From NCBI GenBank assembly GCA_022839625.1, contig JALHJL010000009.1, forward strand, positions 29,126 through 93,125: 64,000 bases of DNA, written 5' to 3'. A program made the position numbers and the translations under genes. Of this stretch, positions 8,621 to 16,391 are shown in pieces; within the stretch, counting starts at the first letter, position 1, and each line of letters starts with the position of its first letter. The DNA comes from Phycisphaerales bacterium (GTDB taxonomy: Bacteria > Planctomycetota > Phycisphaerae > UBA1845 > Fen-1342). A model generated the notes under the pieces. The model ran no database searches, had not been told where the DNA came from, and saw only the letters and a program-made list of their open reading frames with translations.

Positions 8621-10183
8621 TTGAGGACAGTGACCCCGGCCCAGAGACGGCCTGTCGGCCCCGGCCAGGCCCGCCGTTGCGTGCTCCGGGTGCTCGCGCG
8701 GCTGTCCGGTGGGGTGCTCCTGCTGGGTCTGTGCGGCTGTCTCGTGCCGCAGCCGCGCGGTCATGGAAAGCTCGAGCGCATTGCGGAGCCCAGCACCAAC
8801 CGTCCGTACTACCTCTACCTTCCCAAGGACTACGTGGCAGCCGACGCGGCCGGACGCGCCGCCCGCTGCTGGCCGCTGGTCGTGACCTTCCACGGCATGA
8901 AGCCGTTCGATACGGCGCTGTACCAGGCCCGCGAGTGGCAGCAGGAGGCAGACCGGTACGGGTACATCGTGGTGGCGCCGGTCCTGGCGGCCTTCGATAC
9001 CGTGACCGGCCAGTTTCCGCTTCAGACGCTCAACCGGGCGTTCAAGTCCGACGAGCTTACGACGCTGGCCATCCTGGACCACGTGTTCGAAAGGACCGCG
9101 GCCGACCCCAGTCGCGTGTTGTCGACGAGCTGGTCGTCCGGCGGCTATATGGCCCATTACATGCTCAACCGCCATCCGGAGCGGTTCACCTGCTTGGCGG
9201 TGCGGCAATCCAACTTCTCCGCGGCCGTGCTGGACTCGACCTGGACCTCCCAATCGATCTACCATCCCGTGCTGATCCTCACCGCCCAGAACGACATACC
9301 GGTGTGCCAGGAAGAGTCGCGCGAGGCGATTCGGTGGTACGAAAGTCACGGGTACAAGAACTTCGCCTGGGTATACCTGAGCCGGCTTGGCCACGAACGC
9401 ACGCCGGACATGGCCGCCGACTTCTTCGCCCGCGTCGCCGGAGTGACTCCCAGTCGGCCGCCCGAGGTTCTCGTCCGGCGGCAGGCAATCGACGGCAACC
9501 CCACCGGACTGGCCCTGTTGTCGGGCAACCTGGAGGAGCTACAGAAACCGCCTGGTGCCAAGGTGCCGGCGGACACGGTCACGACCGTGCCGCTGCGCCG
9601 GGCCACACCGCGCCGGCCCGTTGCGGTGGCCGTTGTTGCTCCGCCAGTACCTCCGCCAGCGCCTGCCCCAAGCCCGCCCGCGATAGTGGAAGATCCGCCC
9701 GCGGCGGAGCCGGAACCCGCTTTGGTCAAGGGGGAGCCCACGCCGAACCGCGGCCTTCAGGCGGCGCGGGCGCGGGAGGCCAACGCGGCGGCCCCAGCCG
9801 CGATCCGCGTGTCGGCGACCGTCGGTTTCGAACCGCTCCTGCTGGTGTACTCCGCCGACTGCCCGCCCGAATGGCACCGAACGGCGGTCTTCCACTGGAC
9901 TCTGGACGGAAAAGACATTGGGGAGGGGCTGAACGGCCAGCGCGTGATCACGGAAGCCGGCGACTACATGCTCGAATTGCGGATCGTCACCGCGCAAGGG
10001 TCCGAGCACCGGACCGCCCGCCGCATCCGCGTCCTGCGGAGCCTGGACACCGCGGACCGGTACGAGGAGCCGCTCTACCACGCGCCCGCCGCCGACCGGC
10101 CCGCGGCGGCGCGAGATCACGCGGCGCAGCGCGCGGGGCCCCCATCAGACTCAACCTCGGCGCTAGACGCGCCGGGCATGTAG
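8621..10183 (+). CDS. Esterase-like lipoprotein with C-terminal PKD-like domain
   Basis: This is an exported lipoprotein (520 residues) with an alpha/beta-hydrolase domain. The signal region ends in a lipobox (LLLGLCGC). The hydrolase part spans about residues 50-280 with LVVTFHGMKP, the nucleophile segment STSWSSGGYM (serine near residue 171), LILTAQND and LSRLGHERTPD with a plausible catalytic His; this resembles PHB-depolymerase or feruloyl-esterase types. A Pro/Ala-rich linker (about 325-380) leads to a beta-sandwich of PKD character (about 395-480). The TTG start is chosen because AAGGAGGAGG sits at the right distance. Substrate is unknown. Confidence 0.75.
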   Translation: MRTVTPAQRRPVGPGQARRCVLRVLARLSGGVLLLGLCGCLVPQPRGHGKLERIAEPSTNRPYYLYLPKDYVAADAAGRAARCWPLVVTFHGMKPFDTALYQAREWQQEADRYGYIVVAPVLAAFDTVTGQFPLQTLNRAFKSDELTTLAILDHVFERTAADPSRVLSTSWSSGGYMAHYMLNRHPERFTCLAVRQSNFSAAVLDSTWTSQSIYHPVLILTAQNDIPVCQEESREAIRWYESHGYKNFAWVYLSRLGHERTPDMAADFFARVAGVTPSRPPEVLVRRQAIDGNPTGLALLSGNLEELQKPPGAKVPADTVTTVPLRRATPRRPVAVAVVAPPVPPPAPAPSPPAIVEDPPAAEPEPALVKGEPTPNRGLQAARAREANAAAPAAIRVSATVGFEPLLLVYSADCPPEWHRTAVFHWTLDGKDIGEGLNGQRVITEAGDYMLELRIVTAQGSEHRTARRIRVLRSLDTADRYEEPLYHAPAADRPAAARDHAAQRAGPPSDSTSALDAPGM

Positions 10184-10193
10184 GCGGCGCCGC

Positions 10194-10712
10194 ATGGCAG
10201 GCTTCCAGAAGAACTTGTGGGCTCCCTGGCGCATGGAATACATCGCCGGGCTCGGTCCGCACGCCGATGGCGGCTGCTTCCTCTGCCAGGTAATCACGAA
10301 ACCGGAGGAGGATGAGCAGCATGGCGTGCTATGGCGCAGCGCGCAAACGCTGACGCTGCTCAATCTATTCCCCTACAACAGCGGGCACGTGCTCATCGCG
10401 CCGCTGGCACATCGGGCGCAGCCGGAGGACCTTTCCGACGACGAGCTTCTGGCGCTCATGCAGCGGACGCGGGACGTAAAACGCGTGCTCGAGGCCGCGC
10501 TGAATGCGCAGGGCTTCAACATCGGCATCAATCTCGGCCGCTGTGCCGGCGCCGGGCTGCCCGACCACCTGCACGTACACGTCGTGCCGCGCTGGAGCGG
10601 CGACGTCAACTTCATGGCGGTCCTCGGCGACGTGAAGGTCATCCCGCAGTCGCTGGCCGAGGTCCGCCGGCTGTTTCTCGCCAAGGCGGCCGCGCTGGGA
10701 CTCCAAGCATAG
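10194..10712 (+). CDS. HIT-family nucleotide hydrolase/transferase
   Basis: This is a 172-residue histidine-triad protein. The signature HLHVHVVPRW lies near residues 124-133. The conserved beginning LWAPWRMEYI and the cysteine pair in CFLC mark the bacterial Ap4A-phosphorylase-like HIT subgroup. These proteins hydrolyse or phosphorolyse dinucleoside polyphosphates or related nucleotides in the cytosol. The gene begins 10 bases after the esterase stop and may be cotranscribed. The exact substrate is not determined. Confidence 0.88.
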   Translation: MAGFQKNLWAPWRMEYIAGLGPHADGGCFLCQVITKPEEDEQHGVLWRSAQTLTLLNLFPYNSGHVLIAPLAHRAQPEDLSDDELLALMQRTRDVKRVLEAALNAQGFNIGINLGRCAGAGLPDHLHVHVVPRWSGDVNFMAVLGDVKVIPQSLAEVRRLFLAKAAALGLQA

Positions 10713-10768
10713 TACCCAGCACCCCGGAACCACGCGTTACGCTAGGGTCTGCCGATGTCCGGCCGCTA

Positions 10769-12595
10769 TCAGCTCGCCAGCAGCCCGCCGCGCTCGTAAA
10801 TCTTGAGCTGCGCCGCGGAGAACGGCCGGCCGCGGATTTCGCCGCCGTCGGCCCGGCGAATCACGCCGGTCTGGAAATCCACCTCGATCTCCTCGCCGTC
10901 GCGCAGCTCCGCGGCGGCGGGCGCGCACAGGATAGCCAGGCCGGCGTTGACCGCGTTCCGCTCGTAGATGGCGCCGAAGGACTCGGCGACGAGCGCCGCG
11001 ACGCCCAGTGACTGGAAGCAGTCGACCGCCTGCTGCCGGGAGCTGCCGCAGCCGAAGTTCTTCCCGGTCACAACGATGTCGCCAGGCCGGGCCTTCCGGG
11101 CGAAATCCTCCCAGCCCTTCAGGTTGTCGAACGTGTACTTGCCCATCTCGCGGACGTCCGTGATGGTCAGGTAGCGGTTGTGGAAGATCATGTCCGTGTC
11201 GATGTTGTCCTGGCGGATCACCCAGGCGCGGCCTTTGACCTTGGTAGGTCTGCCTGACGCACGGGAAAGTGTTTCCGCGCCTGAGCCGCGGCCTTCAGGC
11301 CGCGCGGCGGGCCGAGGCGGCTCCGGCGGTACCGCGAAGACCGCCGGCTTCGCGGGAATCGCGTCCGCGGTCGTGATGGCGCCCGCGATGGCACACGCCG
11401 CCGCCGTCTCTGGCGAGGCCAGATACACCTGCCCCTGGCCCTGCTTACCCGCGAAGTTGCGGTTGCCGGTGCTGACCGTCACCTCGCCGGGGCCGTTCTG
11501 GCCGATCTGGCCCGCGGCACAACCGCCGCAGCCGGCGTTGCCCACGAGGGCCCCGGCGTCCTTGTAGATCTTCAGCACGCCGTCCGTGAGCATGCGTTGC
11601 CAGATGCGATCGGTAGCGGGAACGACCTTCAGCACCACGCCGGGCGCGACCTTCCGCCCCTGGAGCACCCGGGCCGCGGCAGCCAAGTCCTCGTACCGGC
11701 CGTTCGTGCACGAGCCGATGAACACGGAGTCGACCTTTGTCCCCTGAAGCTCGCGGACGGGGACGACATCCTCCGGGTGGCCCGGCCGGGAGATCATCGG
11801 CGTCAGGCCGTCGATGTCGACGGTGATGTCCTTCTCGTAGCGCGCATCGGGGTCGGCGAACACGGGTTGCACGGCACGGCCCGTCGCCCGCCGGCAGAAC
11901 TCGAGCACGGCTTCATTCGGCGGGAACAGCAGGATGATCGCGCCCATCTCGGTGCCCATCGACGCGATCGTCACGCGGCCGCCCAGATCGAGTTGGTCGA
12001 TGTACGGCCCGTACAGCTCGGCCGCGCAGCCGAGCAGCCCGTTGGCGCCGAAGTGCTTGTTGAGGGCGAGCGTGACATCTTTCGGCGTCGCGGCGGCGGA
12101 AGGCAGCCCGCGAAGAGTGACGCGGACGGTGGGGGGGACCACAAACCAGGTCGTACCGTGCGCGAAGGCGTGGGCGATGTCCTGGTCGCCCATGCCCTGC
12201 CCGAAGGCACCGATCGCGCCGAGGATGTTCGCATGCGAGTCGGTCGAGACCAGCGTCTCGCCGGGGCCGACCAGCCCTTCGTCAATCGCGACGTGCGTAC
12301 CGATGCCGGCGTCGATGTCATAAACGCGGAGGCCCCACTGCCGGGCGAACAGCCGGCAGCGCTGCTGGTTCGCCGCGTATTTCTGGTCCGAGCCGGTCGG
12401 GTTGCAGTCGAACGTGAAGAACGTCCGCTGCGGGTCGGCGACGCCGAGCCCGTTGTCGGTCAGGTTCTTGACGACGTTCGCGCCGCCAAAGTCGCGGGCG
12501 ACGCGCGCGTCGATCGTGATATCCACCATATCGCCGGCGGAAACGTCGCGCCCGGCGTGGTTGCCGATGATTGTCTCGATGATCGTCTTGCCCAT
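10769..12595 (-). CDS. Single-chain LeuC-LeuD-type hydro-lyase (aconitase superfamily)
   Basis: This 608-residue protein joins the large and small subunits of a 3-isopropylmalate dehydratase-type enzyme. Residues 1-415 are LeuC-like with the three 4Fe-4S ligands: Cys296 in FIGSCTNGR, and Cys356 and Cys359 in GNAGCGGCA. A Pro/Arg/Ala-rich linker (about 415-455) precedes the LeuD-like swivel domain with DNIDTDMI and GKNFGCGSSRQQA. ATG 12595 has GGAG ahead of it; residues encoded further upstream look non-coding. Family members isomerise 2- to 3-isopropylmalate, homocitrate or dimethylmalate; no leuA or leuB neighbours settle which. It is convergent with the HIT gene. Confidence 0.88.
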   Translation of the reverse strand: MGKTIIETIIGNHAGRDVSAGDMVDITIDARVARDFGGANVVKNLTDNGLGVADPQRTFFTFDCNPTGSDQKYAANQQRCRLFARQWGLRVYDIDAGIGTHVAIDEGLVGPGETLVSTDSHANILGAIGAFGQGMGDQDIAHAFAHGTTWFVVPPTVRVTLRGLPSAAATPKDVTLALNKHFGANGLLGCAAELYGPYIDQLDLGGRVTIASMGTEMGAIILLFPPNEAVLEFCRRATGRAVQPVFADPDARYEKDITVDIDGLTPMISRPGHPEDVVPVRELQGTKVDSVFIGSCTNGRYEDLAAAARVLQGRKVAPGVVLKVVPATDRIWQRMLTDGVLKIYKDAGALVGNAGCGGCAAGQIGQNGPGEVTVSTGNRNFAGKQGQGQVYLASPETAAACAIAGAITTADAIPAKPAVFAVPPEPPRPAARPEGRGSGAETLSRASGRPTKVKGRAWVIRQDNIDTDMIFHNRYLTITDVREMGKYTFDNLKGWEDFARKARPGDIVVTGKNFGCGSSRQQAVDCFQSLGVAALVAESFGAIYERNAVNAGLAILCAPAAAELRDGEEIEVDFQTGVIRRADGGEIRGRPFSAAQLKIYERGGLLAS

Positions 12596-12888
12596 ACAAA
12601 CTCCAGTCCCGGCGCGCCGGGAACAAGTCCAGCCGTCGCGGACCAACATGGTCGGGCACGGCGGACGCGCCCGCGGCAACGGGGACGCGCCCTCGTAGCT
12701 CTCGCGTCCGACCAACTAGATTACCGGCGGGTCAAGAGGGCGACAAATAGAGTGATACTCCCCTCGCCGACGGGGGTAGGTGAGCCGCGACAGGATGCAA
12801 CGTCCTTCTCGCAGCGCCGTTGACGGTGCCAGTCCGGCGCGCGAGAAAGGTCATCGGTTGCCAGTGGTTCTGGCAGAAAGGAACTCAC

Positions 12889-13551
12889 ATGCCTCGCGAG
12901 CGCGCCCGCAAAAAGCAGTCCGGGGCTCAAGCTCCGAAACGAGCGCCGGCTCGAATGCTTCCCCGTGCCCGGGTGTCCGCCGCGGTTAAGGTGATGGCCG
13001 CCCCGTCCGGCACCGCCCGGTTCCACGCCGGCAAGGCACTCTGCGTCACGGCCGAGAAAGACCCTGGCCGCGTGTATCCGCACCTTGACACGATCGCGGC
13101 GCTGCTGAGAAGCAACAGCAAGATCGTCTGTTGGAATGCCCTGCGGATCATCGGGTCGCTGGCACCGGTGGACGCAGATGGCAAGCTCGACGCGCTCCTG
13201 GATGCGTACCTGGAGTTCATTCGCGGCGGCAACTTGATCAGTGCCGCGAATGCGGTACAGGGGGCGGGTCGGATTGCGCGGTGCCGAACCGACCTGCGGG
13301 AGCGGATCATCCCCGCCATTCTCAAGGTCGAGCACGCCACGTACGAGACTCCCGAATGCCGCAACGTGGCCATCGGCCGCACGCTGGATGTGCTGGCGGA
13401 GCTGGGGCCGGGGGTCTGTCGCCGGCCCGAAGTGGCCGCGTTTGTGCGGCGACAGATGAAGAACACCCGGGCCGCGGTGGCCCGTCGCGCGGAGCGCATG
13501 GCCGCCGACCCCGGGGGCCGACGAGTAAGCGTGTGCGGCCCGCCGGGATGA
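12889..13551 (+). CDS. HEAT-like repeat protein, function unknown
   Basis: A 220-residue basic protein. The first 35 residues are rich in Arg, Lys and Ala (MPRERARKKQSG). The rest is helical with repeat-like units (HLDTIAALLRSNSKIVCWNA, IIPAILKVEHATYETPECRN) resembling HEAT repeats, which usually bind proteins. There is no signal peptide or membrane segment. ATG 12889 has AAAGGA in front. It stands alone between the divergent LeuC-LeuD gene and the aminotransferase. I do not recognise a function. Confidence 0.7.
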   Translation: MPRERARKKQSGAQAPKRAPARMLPRARVSAAVKVMAAPSGTARFHAGKALCVTAEKDPGRVYPHLDTIAALLRSNSKIVCWNALRIIGSLAPVDADGKLDALLDAYLEFIRGGNLISAANAVQGAGRIARCRTDLRERIIPAILKVEHATYETPECRNVAIGRTLDVLAELGPGVCRRPEVAAFVRRQMKNTRAAVARRAERMAADPGGRRVSVCGPPG

Positions 13552-13627
13552 TGGGTTGCCTGCGGCCGGCCGCCGACCGGCCGGGTACCGGTGTGCGCCG
13601 CCCCTCGCGGTGCGGCGCGGGGTTTGC

Positions 13628-13657
13628 TATCATACAAGGTTCGTCTGTTGGACGAAC
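13628..13657 (+). promoter_or_regulatory. Possible -10 box and 5' leader hairpin of the aminotransferase gene
   Basis: TATCAT at 13628-13633 could be a -10 element. Just downstream, GTTCGTC (13639-13645) and GACGAAC (13651-13657) form a perfect 7-bp stem with a 5-base loop, which would lie at the very 5' end of the message. No good -35 box is visible. Confidence 0.35.
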
Positions 13658-13693
13658 TACAGCGGAGTCCAGTTACACGCGAGGTCCCCAGAG

Positions 13694-14839
13694 ATGAAGA
13701 AGTTTCGACTGTTTACGCCCGGCCCCTGTGCGGTGCCCGAGGAAGTCCTCGTCGAGATGGCCCGGCCCTTCCGCCACCATCGCACCGACTGGTTCAAGGG
13801 GCTCATGAAGCAGGCCACGGAGATGCTCCAACAGGTCCTGCAAACCAGGAACGACGTGATCATCATCACCGGCTCCGGCACCGCTGCCGCCGAGGCCGGC
13901 ATCGTCGGCTGCAACCCGCCCGGGTCGAAGATGCTGACGATCGAGGGCGGCAAGTTCGGCGAGCGCTGGGGCGAGATCGCCCAGCAGTTCGGCATCCCCG
14001 TCACGCGCCACGCGGTTGAGTGGGGCACGGCCGCCACGCCCCAGATCGTCAGCGACCTGCTCAAGAAAGACCCCGCGATCACCTGTGTCATGGTCGTGCA
14101 CAGCGAGACCTCGACCGCGACCGCGTGCGACTTGAAGGCGATCGGCGAGGTGACGCACGCCGCGGGCAAGCTCCTGCTGGCCGACTGCATCACTTCCGCG
14201 GGGGCCCTGCCGCTCAAGCCGGACGAATGGCACGTGGATGTCACGATCACCGGTGCGCAGAAGTCGCTCATGTTGCCGCCGGGCCTGGGCTTCCTGGGCA
14301 TCAGCGAACGGGCGTGGCAGGTGATCGAGAACAACAAGAACGCCCATGCGTACTACCTGAACCTGAACAAGGCCCGCAAGATGGCCAAGGAGAGCGACAC
14401 GCCGTTTACGCCGGCGCATCTCCTGGTCCGCGGCCTGGTGAAGGCCCTGTCGATCCTGCTCGAAGACGGCATGGAGAGCGTCTGGAAGCGGGTGGCCGCG
14501 ATGGCCGCCGCGACACGGGCCGCGGGCGAGGCGATCGGGCTGAAGGTGTTCTCGAAGTCGCCCTCGGATTCGGTGACGGCGTTGTGTCCGCCGGCGGGCA
14601 TCACCGTCAAGGACCTGCGCAACGAGCTGGAGAAGCGCTACGGCATCGAGTCGGCCGGCGGGCAGGACCAACTCAAGGGCAAGATCTTCCGGCTGGGCCA
14701 CATGGGGTACGTCGACGAGATGGACACCGTGCTCGCCATCGCGGCCCTGGAACAGGTGCTTTACAAGATGGGGCACAAGTTCGACCTGGGTGCCGGCGTA
14801 ACGGCCGCCCAGAAGATCTTTGCGGAACGGCTGGCGTAG
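13694..14839 (+). CDS. Class V PLP-dependent aminotransferase
   Basis: This 381-residue PLP enzyme belongs to the alanine-glyoxylate/serine-pyruvate aminotransferase branch of class V. It opens with KFRLFTPGPCAVPEEV, has GSGTAAAEAG, the PLP-contacting Asp164 in LADCITSAG, and the Schiff-base Lys190 in TGAQKSLMLPPG. Members interconvert amino acids and oxo acids (serine, glyoxylate, alanine); some annotations call the family a soluble hydrogenase subunit. A SerC role is less likely because the sequence lacks the usual SerC N-terminus. ATG 13694 is chosen because the family begins at this point. No neighbouring pathway genes help. Confidence 0.88.
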   Translation: MKKFRLFTPGPCAVPEEVLVEMARPFRHHRTDWFKGLMKQATEMLQQVLQTRNDVIIITGSGTAAAEAGIVGCNPPGSKMLTIEGGKFGERWGEIAQQFGIPVTRHAVEWGTAATPQIVSDLLKKDPAITCVMVVHSETSTATACDLKAIGEVTHAAGKLLLADCITSAGALPLKPDEWHVDVTITGAQKSLMLPPGLGFLGISERAWQVIENNKNAHAYYLNLNKARKMAKESDTPFTPAHLLVRGLVKALSILLEDGMESVWKRVAAMAAATRAAGEAIGLKVFSKSPSDSVTALCPPAGITVKDLRNELEKRYGIESAGGQDQLKGKIFRLGHMGYVDEMDTVLAIAALEQVLYKMGHKFDLGAGVTAAQKIFAERLA

Positions 14840-15216
14840 GTCTCGGCAGCGGAGAAGCGCTTGACGCGGCCGCCGTGGTCCTGGTGTCTTGCGGAGATCG
14901 ACCAAAGGCGGGGCGCGCGTGCCGTGTCAGACCGCCAGCGCTATGGTCATTCGACGCGGCGCTTCGAGCACGCCGTGCGTCAGCCGCGCACGATTCGCGC
15001 CGCACGCGGGGCTACGGGGCCGGCGTCGGCGAGCGCAGTGAGGCAAGTATGTGTCTAAAGCAGTCTTCAGGTTCTCACAGCGGCCGATCTCCAGGTCGGC
15101 CGCGGAGCGTGCGGCGATTCTCAACGGCCGACCCGAAGGTCGGCCGGCACGCGCACATGCAAACGGAGGTCGGCCGCCACGCGGGCATGCAAGCGGAGGT
15201 CGGCCGCTACGCGCGT
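14840..15216. other. Non-coding gap between aminotransferase and DUF1573 genes
   Basis: No gene is supported in this stretch of about 377 bases. An open reading frame continuous with the DUF1573 gene runs through it, but its translation is Arg/Gly-rich and unrelated to any family. The last 80 bases hold the 30-bp tandem repeat listed separately, and GGTCGGCC words also occur upstream around 15093. Confidence 0.6.
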
Positions 15217-15227
15217 ATGCAAAGTGC
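15138..15227 (+). repeat. Three tandem 30-bp repeats
   Basis: Three adjacent copies start at 15138, 15168 and 15198. Each begins GGTCGGCCG, continues with a variable CACGCG-like part and ends in ATGCAA followed by a short tail. Copies 1 and 2 differ at only a few positions; copy 3 is more diverged at its end and contains the ATG used as the likely start of the DUF1573 gene. The period is a multiple of three, so the frame stays open through it. Confidence 0.85.
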
Positions 15228-16380
15228 TTTAGGGCGTAGCGTGACGTGGGGACTCGTCGCGGCCGGGAGCCTCATCATTGCGAGCTCCGCGATCGCGCAG
15301 TCGCCGGACGCGGGGCAGCCGCCTCAGGCTGCTACAAAACCCGCGCCTGATTCTCCACCTGGGGCCTCGCAGCCCGCGACCGGTATCGGCCCCAGGCTGG
15401 AACTCCACCCTCGAGACTTCCGGTTTGGCGAAGTCTGGCAGGGGCTGCCCGCGGAACGCGAATTCACCGTGAAGAACACGGGGGACAGCCCGCTGACCGT
15501 CGTGGTGAGCAGCACCTGCGGGTGCGCGGTCGTCACAGCGCCGAAATCGCCGCTGGCCCCCGGCGAGTCGAGCTTGTTCAAGATTTCGTATCAGACGGGC
15601 GCGCCGGGGCCGGCGGACCGGCGCGTGACGGTGACGACGAACGAGTCTCACGGGTCCACCGTGGAAATCCCGGTGCAGGGGACGGTGAAGCCGTTGTACG
15701 AGATCGCGCCGAGCAACCACATCAGCTTCCAGCGGCTGAACGTCGACTCCCGCGAGACGCAGTCCGTTCGGATCGTGAGCAAGTACGACAAGCCGCTGAA
15801 CTTCAGAATCAAGTCCGGGCAGGAGTCCGGCGCCTTTGAGATCGTGCTCAACGAGGTGGAACCGGGACGGGAGTTCCATTTCGTGGCGACGACCAAGCCT
15901 CCGCTCCAGCCGGGTTGGAGCAATGCCGCCGTACTGATCGAGACCGGTTTGCCGGATTGCGCGCCGCTAACGATCAGCTTGTCCGCGCAGGTGCCCCCGC
16001 GCGTCGTTGTGCAGCCGGGGCAGTTGGCCGTCACGCCGCAGTTCACGCGGCCGATGCAGCAGACCGTGCACGTGGAGTACCGGAGTTCCGAGCCGCTGGT
16101 CATCAAGGACATCACGTGTGACCTGCCCTCGGTACGCTTCGAGCTGCTCCCGCCGAGCGATTTGCCTGAGAGGGACGGCTTCGACTGTCAGGAGATCCGG
16201 GTCACATTGCCGAGCTTCGCCGACCTGCCCGCCGAAGGCGGCACGCTGGTGATCCACACGGACGACGAGGGCGAGTTCGCGACGCTGACGGTGCCGATCG
16301 AGCGGCGGACGCCGCCCGCACGCCGCACGGTCCGGCCGCCGGTACCGCCGGCCTCCCAGCCCGCGAGTGCGCCTCAGTAG
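15217..16380 (+). CDS. DUF1573-domain exported protein
   Basis: An exported protein of 387 residues from ATG 15217. A signal sequence (WGLVAAGSLIIASSAIAQ) is followed by a Pro/Ala-rich spacer. A DUF1573/ASH-like immunoglobulin fold comes next: the region with FRFGEVWQG, EFTVKNTGDSPL and SSTCGCAVV (about residues 65-150) is the standard DUF1573 pattern. At least one further beta-sandwich follows, and a Pro-rich tail (RPPVPPASQPAS) ends it. The family is common in planctomycetes and Bacteroidetes; its function is not established. The ATG lies inside the third copy of a 30-bp repeat, so GTG 15241 is an alternative start. Confidence 0.8.
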   Translation: MQSALGRSVTWGLVAAGSLIIASSAIAQSPDAGQPPQAATKPAPDSPPGASQPATGIGPRLELHPRDFRFGEVWQGLPAEREFTVKNTGDSPLTVVVSSTCGCAVVTAPKSPLAPGESSLFKISYQTGAPGPADRRVTVTTNESHGSTVEIPVQGTVKPLYEIAPSNHISFQRLNVDSRETQSVRIVSKYDKPLNFRIKSGQESGAFEIVLNEVEPGREFHFVATTKPPLQPGWSNAAVLIETGLPDCAPLTISLSAQVPPRVVVQPGQLAVTPQFTRPMQQTVHVEYRSSEPLVIKDITCDLPSVRFELLPPSDLPERDGFDCQEIRVTLPSFADLPAEGGTLVIHTDDEGEFATLTVPIERRTPPARRTVRPPVPPASQPASAPQ

Positions 16381-16391
16381 AGCATTCTGCG

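Noticed and set aside
14020..15216. Upstream extension of the DUF1573 frame overlapping the aminotransferase gene
   Set aside because: The extension is in another frame of a well-supported aminotransferase and then crosses tandem repeats. A signal peptide begins only after the ATG at 15217.
15138..15227. CRISPR array
   Set aside because: Three copies are directly adjacent with no unique spacers, and no cas genes are nearby.
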